Positions 27,436 to 36,648 are shown, counted from the stretch's first letter. The stretch: 64,000 nt of DNA from Geodermatophilus tzadiensis (GCF_003002915.1 NZ_PVTG01000001.1:496001-560000); one strand, 5' to 3'. The notes: a model not told the origin generated them from the letters alone. Made by a program: numbers and translations.

Positions 27436-28254
27436 GTGCCGGACGTGCCCCCCGAGGTCGACCTCGACTTCGCCCGCGAGTGGGTGGAGTTCCCCGACCC
27501 CGCCGACCCGCGGCACGTCGTCCGCGCGGACCTGACCTGGCTGGCCTCGGCCTGGACCTGCGTGTTCGGCCGCGGCTGCGCCGGCGTCGTCCCCGGCCGG
27601 CCCGACGACGGCTGCTGCAGCCACGGGGCCTTCTTCAGCGACGAGGACGACCTGCTGCGGGTGACCGCCGCCGTCGCCGACCTCGCCGACGAGGACTGGC
27701 AGCTCGCCCCGGTCGGCCGCGGCGCCTGGACCGAGGAGGACTCCGCCGACGACGACTCCTCCGACGAGGGCGGCGTCCGCTCGCTGCGCACCCGCCTCGT
27801 CGACGGCGCCTGCGTCTTCCTCAACCGGCCCGGCTTCCCCGGCGGCACCGGGTGCGCGCTGCACCGGATGGCGCTGCGGGAGGAGCTGCACCCGCTGACC
27901 ACGAAGCCCGACGTCTGCTGGCAGCTGCCGGTGCGCCGGGAGCAGGAGGAGGTCGAGCGGCCCGACGGCAGCACCGTGCTGGTCAGCACGGTCGGCGAGT
28001 TCGACCGCCGCGGGTGGGGCCCGGGCGGCGCGGACCTGCACTGGTGGTGCACCGGCTCCCCCGCCGCGCACGTGTCCCCCGAGCCGCTGGTGCTCACCTA
28101 CGGGCCGGAGCTCACCGCGCTGCTCGGCCCGGCGGCGTACGACGAGCTGCGCCGGCTGACCGAGGCCCGGCTCGACCAGGGGCTCGTCGCCCCGCACCCC
28201 GCCAGCCCGGCGCCGGTGCCCCTGACGCTGTCCCGGCGCCGGCCCGCCGGCTGA
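27436..28254 (+). CDS. Conserved Cys-rich protein (Rv0495c-like)
   Basis: 272 aa. Cysteines and histidines cluster as [50 protein letters not shown] and LHWWCTG, a pattern suited to binding a metal or Fe-S cluster, as in the YkgJ/DUF3109 type. An acidic loop ([14 protein letters not shown]) lies mid-protein. TACCCT 6 nt before the GTG supports a leaderless start. Conserved opposite the exopolyphosphatase gene in mycobacteria. No reaction assigned. Confidence 0.78.
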   Translation: MPDVPPEVDLDFAREWVEFPDPADPRHVVRADLTWLASAWTCVFGRGCAGVVPGRPDDGCCSHGAFFSDEDDLLRVTAAVADLADEDWQLAPVGRGAWTEEDSADDDSSDEGGVRSLRTRLVDGACVFLNRPGFPGGTGCALHRMALREELHPLTTKPDVCWQLPVRREQEEVERPDGSTVLVSTVGEFDRRGWGPGGADLHWWCTGSPAAHVSPEPLVLTYGPELTALLGPAAYDELRRLTEARLDQGLVAPHPASPAPVPLTLSRRRPAG

Positions 28255-28348
28255 GCGCGACGCCCCGGCGGGTGACGGGAGGGCCCTGCCGGACCGGTCC
28301 GGCCACTACCCTCCACCCGACGACCGCGACGACCGGACGGCGAGGACT

Positions 28349-30511
28349 GTGAGCGACCGACAGGCGGCGAGCGCGGGCGCACACCCGGCGGGGCCGTCGG
28401 CCGGCGACCGTGTCCCGGACAACGCGCTCCGCGCCCTGGTGCGGATCCCGGTCTTCCGGCGCCTGTGGGCGGCGGTCGCCGTCTCCAGCCTCGGCGACTG
28501 GCTCGGCCTGCTGGCCACGACCGCGATGGCCCAGCAGCTCACCGCGGACCAGTCGACGGCGGTGCAGGGTGCGGCGATCTCCGGCGTCATCCTCACCCGG
28601 CTGCTGCCCGACCTGCTCCTCGGCCCGCTCGCCGGAGCGCTCGCCGACCGGCTCGACCGGCGCACCACCGTCGTCGTCGGCGAGCTGCTGGCCGCGGGGC
28701 TGTACCTGTCCATCGCGGTCAGCTACGAGCTGACCTGGCTCTACGCCGCCCAGTTCCTCGTCGAGGCGGTCGGGCTGTTCACCAACCCGGCCAAGCAGGC
28801 GATCTGGGTGGCGATCGTCCCGCGGGAGCGGCTGGCGGTGGCCAACCAGGTGTCGCTGTTCAGCGTCTACGGCGCCGTCCCGGTCGCCGCGCTGCTGTTC
28901 GCGCTGCTGTCCACCGTCAGCCGGGTCTTCCCCGGCGCCGAGGACGGGGGCGACGCGCGGACGGCGATCGTCGTCGCGCTGGTGTTCAACGCCGCCAGCT
29001 TCCTCGTCTCGGCCACCACCGTGCTGCTCTCCCGGCAGCTGATCCCGCCCACGGCCACCGACCGCGAGGCGCCGGCCAACGTCTTCTCCCTGGTGGTCGA
29101 GGGCGTCTCGTTCCTCCGCGGCCAGCCGCTGATGCGCGCGCTGTACGTCGGGGTCATCGGCGCGTTCGGCGCCGGCGGGCTGATCATCGGCGTCGCCCAG
29201 CTCTACATCGCCACCCTCGACGCCGGTGCGGCCGGCTACGGCGTGGTCTTCGGCATCGTCTTCACCGGCCTGGCGCTGGGCATGCTGACCGGCCCGCGCA
29301 TCCTGCCCACGGTGCCGCGGCGCACCCTGTTCGCCCGCTCGATCGGGCTGGCCGGGCTGGCGCTGCTGGCCATGTCGCTGCTGCAGGAGTTCGTCCTGGC
29401 CGCCGCGGCGGCCTTCCTCGTGGGCCTGTTCGCCGGGGTCTCCTGGATCATCGGCTACACGCTGATCGGCTTCGAGGTCGAGGACCGGCTGCGCGGGCGG
29501 GTGTTCGCCTTCGTCATCTCCTCGGTGCGCATCGTGCTGCTGCTCGCCGTCGCCGTCGGCCCGGGGCTGGCCGGCCTGCTCGGCACGCACGACCTGCGCG
29601 TCGGCCGGCTGGTGCTCACCCTCACCGGGCCGGGGCTGACGCTGCTCATCGGCGGCGTCCTCGCGCTGCTGGTCAGCGCCTACGCCGTCCGCCAGGTGGC
29701 GCCGCGCGGTCGCTCGCGCACCCGGCTGCGCGACGTGCTGCGGCTGCTGTGGGGCAGCTCGGACATCCTGTCGGCCTCCTCCAGCAGCACCGGCCTGTTC
29801 GTCGTCGTCGAGGGTGCCGACCGCGACCTCACCCGCCGCTACACCGCCGACCTGGCGCGGGTGCTGGGGGACGGCGGCCGCCCGGTCGTGGCCACCCACG
29901 AGCCCAGCGACACCGCCCTCGGCCGGCAGGTGCGCCAGCTGCTCTACCCCCCGGCGCCCGCGGCGGGCTCCTCGGTGACCGACGGCGAGGGCCACCCGGT
30001 GGCCGCCTACACCGCCGCGCTGCTGGCCGCGGCCGACCGCGCCGAGCACGTGGCCACGGTGATCCGGCCGGCGCTGCGGCGGCGCGAGGTCGTGGTGTGC
30101 AACCACTACGTGGACACCTCGATCGCCTTCCACGGCGCCGGGCAGGGCCTCGACGCCGACCGCATCTTCCGCACCTCGCTGTGGGCCACCCGCGGCCTCC
30201 TGCCCGACCTCACCGTCGTCGTCGACTCACCCGTCACGGTGGGTCCCGACGGCGCCGACGCCGACGCCGTCCGCGCGGCGTTCCTGGCGCAGGCCGAGGC
30301 CGCCCCCGACCGCTACGTCGTCGTCCCCGGCGAGCTGCTGGGCGACGACCCCGGCGGGCTGGTCTCCGACGTCGTCCGGCGGCGGCTCACCACGCTGCTG
30401 ACCCAGCGCTACCCCGAGTCGGGCGAGACCCGGTCCGACGGCGCCGCCGGTGCGGCCGACCCGCCGGTGGGCGCTGCGCGCACGGGCGCCGGGGGCGGCT
30501 CCGTACGCTGA
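28349..30511 (+). CDS. MFS transporter fused to degenerate thymidylate-kinase-like domain
   Basis: 720 aa. Residues ~30-450 form a 12-helix major facilitator domain; residues ~480-690 resemble dTMP kinase. Actinobacterial Tmk-MFS fusions are known (Streptomyces). Here the kinase P-loop position reads EGADRDLTRRYT (from E488), without the GxGK[ST] Walker A, and the DR[YH] motif is NHYVDTS (from N585). Phosphate binding and phosphotransfer are therefore unlikely. The C-terminus is an Ala/Gly tail. -10 TACCCT at 28308-28313. Confidence 0.88.
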   Translation: MSDRQAASAGAHPAGPSAGDRVPDNALRALVRIPVFRRLWAAVAVSSLGDWLGLLATTAMAQQLTADQSTAVQGAAISGVILTRLLPDLLLGPLAGALADRLDRRTTVVVGELLAAGLYLSIAVSYELTWLYAAQFLVEAVGLFTNPAKQAIWVAIVPRERLAVANQVSLFSVYGAVPVAALLFALLSTVSRVFPGAEDGGDARTAIVVALVFNAASFLVSATTVLLSRQLIPPTATDREAPANVFSLVVEGVSFLRGQPLMRALYVGVIGAFGAGGLIIGVAQLYIATLDAGAAGYGVVFGIVFTGLALGMLTGPRILPTVPRRTLFARSIGLAGLALLAMSLLQEFVLAAAAAFLVGLFAGVSWIIGYTLIGFEVEDRLRGRVFAFVISSVRIVLLLAVAVGPGLAGLLGTHDLRVGRLVLTLTGPGLTLLIGGVLALLVSAYAVRQVAPRGRSRTRLRDVLRLLWGSSDILSASSSSTGLFVVVEGADRDLTRRYTADLARVLGDGGRPVVATHEPSDTALGRQVRQLLYPPAPAAGSSVTDGEGHPVAAYTAALLAAADRAEHVATVIRPALRRREVVVCNHYVDTSIAFHGAGQGLDADRIFRTSLWATRGLLPDLTVVVDSPVTVGPDGADADAVRAAFLAQAEAAPDRYVVVPGELLGDDPGGLVSDVVRRRLTTLLTQRYPESGETRSDGAAGAADPPVGAARTGAGGGSVR

Positions 30512-30516
30512 CCGCC

Positions 30517-31353
30517 GTGACTGCCCCGGTGACCTGGACGTCCGAGGACACCGAGGAGGTCGACTGCTGCCTGTGCGGCGTGCGCGGCCGGCCGGTGCAC
30601 GACCTGGCCCCCTTCGCCGTCGTCCGCTGCCCGCGGTGCGGCCTGGTCTTCGTCAGCCCCCGGCTGCGGCCGGAGGCGCTGCAGCGGCTCTACGACGACG
30701 TCGGCTACTTCGAGGGCGGCGTCTACGGCGGTGCCGTCGAGGGTGGCGCCGCGCAGGAGCCGCGCCGGCTCGACCCCGCGATGCTGCTGCAGCGCACCTG
30801 GACGGCCGGCCGGCTCGCGCTGCTCGACCGGGTGCGCGGCCGCGGCCCCGGCGGGCGGCTGCTGGAGGTCGGCGCCGGCTACGGCCTGTTCCTCGACGCC
30901 GCGCGCCGGGCCGGCTGGGAGGCCAGCGGGGTGGAGCTGTCCCGCACCGGTGCCCGGCACGCCCGCGAGGTGCTCGGCCTCGACGTCTTCTGCGGCCAGC
31001 TCGCCGACGCGCCGCTGCGGCCGGGCTTCGACGTCGTCTGCGCGTGGGACACCGTCGAGCACGTGCCCGACCCGCTGGAGTTCTGGCGCACGGCCCGCTC
31101 GCTGGTGGCCGACGACGGCGTCGTCCTCTTCTCCACGCCCTACGTCTCGTCGCTGCCGGCGCGGCTGCTGGGCACCCGCTGGTGGACGCTCAAGCCCGCC
31201 GAGCACATCTGGCACTTCACCCCGCGCACGCACGCGGTGCTGCTCGCCCGCGCCGGGCTGGCGCTCACCCGGGTGGTGCACAGCCCGCTGGCCGCGGCGA
31301 ACGCGGGCCGGCTGGACAGCCTCGTCGGCGTGGCCCGGCCCGTGCCCCGCTAG
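30517..31353 (+). CDS. SAM-dependent methyltransferase with zinc-ribbon-like N-terminus
   Basis: 278 aa. The N-terminal ~50 residues hold two Cys pairs (DCCLCGVRG and VRCPRCGLVF), then a class I methyltransferase: LLEVGAGYGLFLDAA, FDVVCAWDTVEHVPDP and FSTPYVSSL. Such proteins often methylate sugars or other small molecules. The start is 5 nt after the previous stop, so it is cotranscribed with the MFS fusion. Its 3' end overlaps the convergent regulator gene by 4 nt. Confidence 0.85.
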   Translation: MTAPVTWTSEDTEEVDCCLCGVRGRPVHDLAPFAVVRCPRCGLVFVSPRLRPEALQRLYDDVGYFEGGVYGGAVEGGAAQEPRRLDPAMLLQRTWTAGRLALLDRVRGRGPGGRLLEVGAGYGLFLDAARRAGWEASGVELSRTGARHAREVLGLDVFCGQLADAPLRPGFDVVCAWDTVEHVPDPLEFWRTARSLVADDGVVLFSTPYVSSLPARLLGTRWWTLKPAEHIWHFTPRTHAVLLARAGLALTRVVHSPLAAANAGRLDSLVGVARPVPR

Positions 31354-32348
31354 GCGGCCGAGCCCTCGACCGGCACCGCGGCGGCGGTCCGGAAGGTCTG
31401 GCGGTAGGCCCGCGGGGAGACCCCGCGGCGGCGGGCGAACTGGTCGCGGAACCCGGCGGCCGTGCCGAAGCCGACCAGCCGGGCGATCTCCTCGACCGGG
31501 GCGTCGCTCTCCTCGAGCAGCGTCTCGGCGGCGGCCAGCCGCTGGCCGAGCAGCCACGCGTGCGGCGTCGTCCCGGTGGTGGCCTTGAAGCGGCGGGCGA
31601 AGCTGCGCGGGCTCATCAGCGCCCGGCGGGCCAGCACCTCGACGCTGATGTCCTCGGCCAGGTGCGCCCGGGCCCAGTCGAGCACGATGCCGAGCAGGTC
31701 GTCCTCGCAGCGGGCGACCGGGGTGTCGATGTACTGCGCCTGCCCGCCGTCGCGGTGCGGCGGGACCACCATCTCGCGGGCCAGCGCGTTGGCCGCCGCG
31801 GACCCCCACTCGCGGCGCACGAAGTGCAGCAGGGCATCGACGCCGCTCGCCGTCCCGGCGCCGGTGATGATCGTGCCCTCGTCGACGTAGAGGACCCGGG
31901 GGTCGACGTCGACCCGCGGGTACCGGGCGGCCAGCTCCCCGGCATAGCGCCAGTGGGTGGTGGCCCGCCGCCCGTCGAGCAGGCCGGCCGCCGCGACGAC
32001 GAAGGCGCCGGTGCAGTGGCTGATCAGCTGCCCGCCGCGGGCGTGCACGGCCCGCAGCGCCTCGAGGACCGCCGGCGGGACGGGCGCGGACAACTTCTCC
32101 CACGCGGTCACCAGGACGACGTCGGAGGTGGCCAGCCGCTCGAGGCCGTGCTCGACGTGCAGCGCCAGGCCGGTGTCGGTGCGGACGATCCCCGGGCGGT
32201 CGGTGACCACGGCGAAGTCCACCCGCGGCATGCCGAGACGGCGGTAGTCGTAGCCGAAGACCTCGGCGGCGACGCCGAGGCCGAAGGCGCCCAGGACGCC
32301 GTCCCCGGCGAGCAGGCTGACGACGAGCGGGCGGTCGGTTCCGGTCAC
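31350..32348 (-). CDS. GlxA/FtrA-type AraC-family regulator
   Basis: 332 aa. The N-terminal DJ-1/PfpI-like amidase-type domain (HCTGAFVVAAAGLLDG) is followed by a C-terminal AraC double HTH (EDISVEVLARRALMSPRSFAR, APVEEIARLVGFGTAAGFRDQF, GVSPRAYRQTF). This domain pair is typical of GlxA-like activators. The effector is unknown. GTG start. Confidence 0.9.
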   Translation of the reverse strand: MTGTDRPLVVSLLAGDGVLGAFGLGVAAEVFGYDYRRLGMPRVDFAVVTDRPGIVRTDTGLALHVEHGLERLATSDVVLVTAWEKLSAPVPPAVLEALRAVHARGGQLISHCTGAFVVAAAGLLDGRRATTHWRYAGELAARYPRVDVDPRVLYVDEGTIITGAGTASGVDALLHFVRREWGSAAANALAREMVVPPHRDGGQAQYIDTPVARCEDDLLGIVLDWARAHLAEDISVEVLARRALMSPRSFARRFKATTGTTPHAWLLGQRLAAAETLLEESDAPVEEIARLVGFGTAAGFRDQFARRRGVSPRAYRQTFRTAAAVPVEGSAA

Positions 32349-32429
32349 GCGGACATGATGGCAGGAAAGACGCGATCGGTGTCACCTCTGCCACTCGTCG
32401 CACCGCGGGCGGCGGAGCACGCTCGTCGC

Positions 32430-32648
32430 ATGACGCTGATCACCTGCCCCGTGACCCGGACCGACGAGCTGGTCTCCGACCGGCGCATCCGATCGGTCAC
32501 CAACCACCCGACCCACGTCGCCCTGGCCGTCGAGTGCCCCGCCTGCGGGAGCGTGCACGTGTACCGGACCGGGCGGCGCTGGGAGGCGACGCGGGCCGCC
32601 CGCGAGGCGGCCGCCGCCCGAGCTGCGGACCGGCTCGTGCGCGCCTAG
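32430..32648 (+). CDS. Small CxxC protein
   Basis: 72 aa: TLITCPVTRTDELVSDRR, a central VECPACGSVHVY that could be a half zinc ribbon, and an Ala/Arg-rich helix to the end. The ATG at 32430 has a distant GGAG. It is divergent from the GlxA-type regulator. No known family is recognised. Confidence 0.6.
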   Translation: MTLITCPVTRTDELVSDRRIRSVTNHPTHVALAVECPACGSVHVYRTGRRWEATRAAREAAAARAADRLVRA

Positions 32649-32658
32649 TCTCGAACAC

Positions 32659-32880
32659 ATGAGCGAAGAGAACGTCAACACCGGCCAGGCCGGCGACCCC
32701 ACCGCCGAGAAGGACCCGTCGGACTGGGTGACCGGCGGTGAGCCCGCCACCGGCGCGCAGAAGAGCTACTTGCACACGCTGGCCCGCCAGGCCGGCGAGG
32801 ACGTGCCGGAGGACATCACCAAGGCCGACGCGTCGAAGAAGATCGACGAGCTCCAGGAGGAGACCGGCCGGGGTCAGTGA
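32659..32880 (+). CDS. DUF3072 protein
   Basis: 73 aa. The C-terminal part (ATGAQKSYLHTLARQAGED ... ITKADASKKIDELQ) is the DUF3072 domain, a short helical region of unknown role. TAGTCT ends 7 nt before the ATG, consistent with a leaderless mRNA. It starts 10 nt after the CxxC protein. Confidence 0.85.
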   Translation: MSEENVNTGQAGDPTAEKDPSDWVTGGEPATGAQKSYLHTLARQAGEDVPEDITKADASKKIDELQEETGRGQ

Positions 32881-32982
32881 CCCCGGCCGGCCCCTCAGGC
32901 CGGGTCTGTCGTGAGCGCGGCTCCAACCGGAGCCGCCCTGCGGAGGACGGCGGACCGGTCGCGGGGCGGGCGGCTCCACCCC

Positions 32983-33060
32983 GGTGACGTGCTGGAACGG
33001 CCCCTTCGCAGGGGCCCGCCCGGAGCCTGCGAAGGGTGGGGGGCGAAGGGGTCCTTCTAC
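32983..33060 (-). repeat. Post-stop palindromic element, copy B
   Basis: It starts with GGTGACGTGCTGGAACGGCC (shared with copy C except one base) and ends on the regX3 stop codon. Outer stem CCCCTTCGC (33001-33009) pairs with GCGAAGGGG (33043-33051). An alternative 11-bp stem, CCCTTCGCAGG (33002-33012) with CCTGCGAAGGG (33026-33036), competes for the same left arm. Confidence 0.72.
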
Positions 33061-33737
33061 TGCTCGAACTTGTAGCCCAGCCCCCGCACGGTCACGAGGT
33101 GCTTGGGGTTGGCCGGGTCGGGCTCGATCTTGGCGCGCAGCCGCTTGACGTGGACGTCGAGCGTCTTGGTGTCGCCGACGTAGTCCGAGCCCCACACCCG
33201 GTCGATGAGCTGCCCGCGGGTGAGCACCCGGCCGGCGTTGCGCAGCAGCAGCTCGAGCAGGTCGAACTCCTTGAGCGGCAGCGCCACGGGCTCGCCGTCG
33301 ACGGCGACCACGTGCCGCTCGACGTCCATCCGGACCGGGCCGGCCTCCAGCGCGCCGTCGGCCGGCGCCTCGACGTCGCCCCGTCGGCGCAGCACGGCGC
33401 GGATGCGGGCCACCAGCTCGCGGGCCGAGTAGGGCTTGGTCACGTAGTCGTCGGCGCCCAGCTCGAGGCCGACGACCTTGTCGACCTCGGAGTCCTTGGC
33501 GGTGAGCATGATGATCGGCACGTTGCTGCGGGAGCGCAGCTGCCGGCAGACCTCGGTGCCCGGCAGCCCCGGCAGCATGAGGTCGAGCAGCACGATGTCC
33601 GCGCCGGCCCGGTCGAACTCGGCGAGGGCCTCGGGCCCGGTGGGGGCCACGACCGCCTCGAAGCCCTCCCTGCCGAGCATGTAGGACAGCGCGTCGGAGA
33701 AGGACTCCTCGTCCTCCACCACCAGCACTCGGGTCAT
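33057..33737 (-). CDS. regX3: RegX3, OmpR-family response regulator
   Basis: 226 aa. Receiver domain with RVLVVEDEESF, phospho-acceptor LLDLMLPG and LTAKD...KPYSARELVARI; winged helix with LPLKEFDLLELLLRNAGRVLTR and DVHVKRLRAKI. The sequence and its pairing with senX3 next to phoU identify RegX3, the phosphate-starvation regulator. The ATG overlaps the senX3 stop as ATGA. Confidence 0.95.
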   Translation of the reverse strand: MTRVLVVEDEESFSDALSYMLGREGFEAVVAPTGPEALAEFDRAGADIVLLDLMLPGLPGTEVCRQLRSRSNVPIIMLTAKDSEVDKVVGLELGADDYVTKPYSARELVARIRAVLRRRGDVEAPADGALEAGPVRMDVERHVVAVDGEPVALPLKEFDLLELLLRNAGRVLTRGQLIDRVWGSDYVGDTKTLDVHVKRLRAKIEPDPANPKHLVTVRGLGYKFEQ

Positions 33738-34954
33738 GACCGTCCTTCCTGGAGCTCCCCGGCGACGACGTCGGACGTCCCGCCTGCGGGGTCGGGGCGG
33801 TCGGAGGGGTCCTCGACCGCCAGCGGGATGCGCAGGGTGAAGGTGGAGCCGAGGCCCTCCTCGCTCCACACGCTGACCGAGCCGCCGTGGTTGCTGGCCA
33901 CGTGCTTGACGATGGCCAGGCCCAGGCCGGTGCCCCCGGTCTTGCTGGCCCGGGACTGGTCGACGCGGTAGAAGCGCTCGAACACCCGCGCCCGGTCCTG
34001 CCGCGGGATGCCGATGCCGCTGTCGGTGACCGCGATCTCGGCGAAGCCGGAGCGGGCGCGCGCGCCGACGGCGATCCGGGTGTTCTCCGGGCTGTAGGCG
34101 ACCGCGTTGGCGAGCAGGTTGGTCACCGCCGTCGCCAGCTGGGCCTCCACGCCGCGCACGACCAGCCCCTGCCGCCCGCCGACGGCGATGGTGATGCCCT
34201 TCGCCGCCGCGGCCAGGCCGGTGCGGTCCACGGCCTCGGCGAGCACGGTGTCGACGTCGACCGGCGCCAGCTCGGGCATCGGCTCGGCGCCCTGCAGCCG
34301 GGACAGGTCGATCAGCTCGCGCACCAGGCGGGCGAGCCGGTCGGCCTCGTGCGCCATGCGGGCGGCGAAGCGCTGCACCGTCTCGGGGTCGTCGGCCGCG
34401 CCCTGCATCGCCTCGGCGAGCAGGCCCAGCGCGCCCACCGGGGTCTTGAGCTCGTGGCCGACGTTGGCGACGAAGTCGCGGCGCACGGCCTCCACCCGGC
34501 GCGCCTCGGTGACGTCCTGCAGCACGAGGGCCACCGGGCCGGGCGCCGGCGCCGGGCCGCTCTCCAGGCGCACGCCGTGGACGCCGACCATCCGCGGGCC
34601 GGTGCCGACCAGGTCGCCGGGCAGCTGGACGTCGGCCCGGCGGCTGCCGCCGCCGCGCACGTCGCGGACCAGCCGCAGCAGCTCGGGCACCAGCAGCCGC
34701 CGGTCCCGGACGATGCCCAGCCCGCGGGCGGCGGGGTTGGCCAGCACCACGGCGTCGTCGACGTCGAGGACGAGCACCGCCGGGTCCATGAGGTCGAGCA
34801 GGCGGCGGGCCAGCTGCGCCTCCCGCACCGCGCCGTCGGGCTCACCGCTGCGCGGCGGCGGGACCGCGGCGGGACGGCGGACGAGCAGCACGACGGCGGC
34901 CGCGACGACGGCACCGACGACGAGGCCGCTCACGAGGGCGACCAGCGTGCTCAC
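33734..34954 (-). CDS. senX3: SenX3, phosphate-sensing histidine kinase
   Basis: 406 aa: an N-terminal membrane helix pair (LVALVSGLVVGAVVAAAVVLLV), a PAS-like sensor region, HisKA with VGHELKTPVGALGLLAEAM, and HATPase with NLLANAVAYSP, DSGIGIP and TGGTGLGLAIVK. It phosphorylates RegX3 when phosphate is scarce. TAGCAT lies 7 nt before the GTG, so the mRNA is probably leaderless. Divergent from phoU. Confidence 0.95.
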   Translation of the reverse strand: MSTLVALVSGLVVGAVVAAAVVLLVRRPAAVPPPRSGEPDGAVREAQLARRLLDLMDPAVLVLDVDDAVVLANPAARGLGIVRDRRLLVPELLRLVRDVRGGGSRRADVQLPGDLVGTGPRMVGVHGVRLESGPAPAPGPVALVLQDVTEARRVEAVRRDFVANVGHELKTPVGALGLLAEAMQGAADDPETVQRFAARMAHEADRLARLVRELIDLSRLQGAEPMPELAPVDVDTVLAEAVDRTGLAAAAKGITIAVGGRQGLVVRGVEAQLATAVTNLLANAVAYSPENTRIAVGARARSGFAEIAVTDSGIGIPRQDRARVFERFYRVDQSRASKTGGTGLGLAIVKHVASNHGGSVSVWSEEGLGSTFTLRIPLAVEDPSDRPDPAGGTSDVVAGELQEGRS

Positions 34955-35027
34955 GCGGCCGATGCTAGGCCGCGGACGGATCCGGTCATCCCCCGCGCGG
35001 GTGGCGGCGCACCGGCCGGCGGGGACT

Positions 35028-35060
35028 GTTCACGCCGCCGTGGACGCGCGTTCACCGGCG
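35028..35060 (+). promoter_or_regulatory. Pho-box-like direct repeats between senX3 and phoU
   Basis: GTTCAC occurs at 35028-35033 and 35050-35055, exactly 22 bp (two 11-bp units) apart, the second continuing as GTTCACCGG. This matches the 11-bp direct-repeat design of actinobacterial PHO boxes bound by PhoP/RegX3. TACGCT at 35088-35093 is a suitable -10 for phoU downstream. Confidence 0.55.
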
Positions 35061-35175
35061 CGGAGCCGCCACCCCGCGCAGACCTCCTACGCTCGGGTAC
35101 CGGACGACGGCACCGGAGCAGTCGGTGCCGGTGCGGCGCAGCCGTCCGGGGGGCGGCCGGCCACGAGGAGGACCC

Positions 35176-35838
35176 GTGCGGGAGCACTACCGCGAAGAGC
35201 TCGAGGACATCAACACCTGCCTGGTGGAGATGGCGAACTCGGTCGGCTCGGCGATGAGCAAGGCGACGACCGCGCTGCTCGACGCCGACGTCGCGCTCGC
35301 CGACCTGGTCATCGCCGGGGACGAGCACGTGGACGCGGTGCGGGAGAGCATCGAGGAGCGCTGCTTCACGCTGCTGGCCCGCCAGCAGCCGGTGGCCACC
35401 GACCTGCGCACCATCACCACCGCGATGCGGATCGTCGCCGACCTGGAGCGGATGGGGGACCTCGCCGTCCACGTCGCCAAGCTGGCGCGGATGCGGTTCC
35501 CGGACTCGGCCGTCCCCGCCGAGGTGCGGCCGATCTTCCTCGAGGCCGGCCACGTCGCGCAGAGCCTGGTGGCCAAGACCGGCGCGGTCATCGCCCAGCT
35601 CGACGTGCAGGCCGCCGCCGAGCTGGAGAGCGACGACGACCTCATGGACGCGCTGCACCGCCAGCTGTTCACCGAGCTGCTCAGCCCCGGCTGGCCGCAC
35701 GGCATGGAGTCGGCCATCGACATCACGCTGCTCGGGCGCTACTACGAGCGCTTCGCCGACCACGCCGTCAGCGTCGCCCGCCGCGTCGTCTACCTGGTCA
35801 CCGGCGAGCGCCAGATGCAGGAGGCGGCGACGCCCTGA
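35176..35838 (+). CDS. phoU: PhoU phosphate signalling protein
   Basis: 220 aa, two PhoU three-helix repeats: RQQPVATDLRTITTAMRIVADLERMGDLAVH carries the first metal-binding helix and LLGRYYERFADHAVSVARRV the second (quoted in parts: ATDLRTITTAMRIVADLERM; YYERFADHAVSV). It restrains SenX3-RegX3 signalling and Pst uptake. GAGGAGG precedes the GTG by 5 nt. The pst genes are not in this window. Confidence 0.95.
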   Translation: MREHYREELEDINTCLVEMANSVGSAMSKATTALLDADVALADLVIAGDEHVDAVRESIEERCFTLLARQQPVATDLRTITTAMRIVADLERMGDLAVHVAKLARMRFPDSAVPAEVRPIFLEAGHVAQSLVAKTGAVIAQLDVQAAAELESDDDLMDALHRQLFTELLSPGWPHGMESAIDITLLGRYYERFADHAVSVARRVVYLVTGERQMQEAATP

Positions 35839-35868
35839 CGCCCACCCGGGCGTCAGGGCGTCGGGCCC

Positions 35869-36648
35869 CTACTTCTTGCCCTGGTTCTTGACCGCCTCGA
35901 TGGCCGCCGCGGCGGCCTCCGGGTCGAGGTACTCACCGCCCGGCTTGACCGGCTTGAGGTCGGCGTCGAGGTCGTAGCGCAGCGGCACGCCGGTGGGGAT
36001 GTTCAGCCCGACGACCTCGTCCTCGCCCATGCCGTCGAGGTGCTTGACCAGCGCCCGCAGGCTGTTGCCGTGGGCGGCCACCAGCACGGTGCCGCCGCTG
36101 CGCAGGTCCGGGACGATCGCGTCGTACCAGTAGGGCAGCATCCGGACGACGACGTCGGCCAGGCACTCGGTGGCCGGGCGGACCTCCGGCGGCAGGAACG
36201 CGTAGCGCGGGTCGGCGTCCTGGGAGTACTCGCTGCCGGGCTCGATGGGCGGCGGCGGGGTGCTGTAGGAGCGGCGCCACACCATGAACTGCTCCTCGCC
36301 GTACTCGGCGAGCGTGGCGGCCTTGTCCTTGCCCTGCAGCGCGCCGTAGTGCCGCTCGTTGAGCCGCCACGACCGGCGCACCGGGATCCACTGCCGGTCG
36401 GCGGCGGCCAGCGCCAGCTCGGCGGTGGTGATGGCGCGCCGGAGCAGCGAGGTGTGCAGCACGTCGGGCAGCAGGCCGTGCTCGGCGAGCAGCTGCCCGC
36501 CGCGGGCGGCCTCGGCGCGGCCCTTCTCCGAGAGCTCGACGTCGACCCACCCGGTGAACAGGTTGGCCTTGTTCCACTCGCTCTCGCCGTGGCGGAGCAG
36601 GACCAGGGTGCCGGGCGCGTGTCCCGCAGGCGTCGTCACACCGGTCAT
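35869..36648 (-). CDS. gpmA: GpmA, 2,3-BPG-dependent phosphoglycerate mutase
   Basis: 259 aa. [20 protein letters not shown] has the phosphohistidine; [16 protein letters not shown] and [17 protein letters not shown] are diagnostic of dPGM. It interconverts 3- and 2-phosphoglycerate in glycolysis. The ATG at 36648 overlaps the upstream stop (ATGA); an internal GTG at 36639 is an alternative. The tail is Lys-rich (NQGKK). Confidence 0.95.
   Translation of the reverse strand: MTGVTTPAGHAPGTLVLLRHGESEWNKANLFTGWVDVELSEKGRAEAARGGQLLAEHGLLPDVLHTSLLRRAITTAELALAAADRQWIPVRRSWRLNERHYGALQGKDKAATLAEYGEEQFMVWRRSYSTPPPPIEPGSEYSQDADPRYAFLPPEVRPATECLADVVVRMLPYWYDAIVPDLRSGGTVLVAAHGNSLRALVKHLDGMGEDEVVGLNIPTGVPLRYDLDADLKPVKPGGEYLDPEAAAAAIEAVKNQGKK

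Noticed and set aside
28112..30133. 673-codon minus-strand frame opposite the MFS fusion
   Set aside because: Gln/His/Gly-rich translation typical of an antisense frame in GC-rich DNA; the plus strand has a clear MFS protein.
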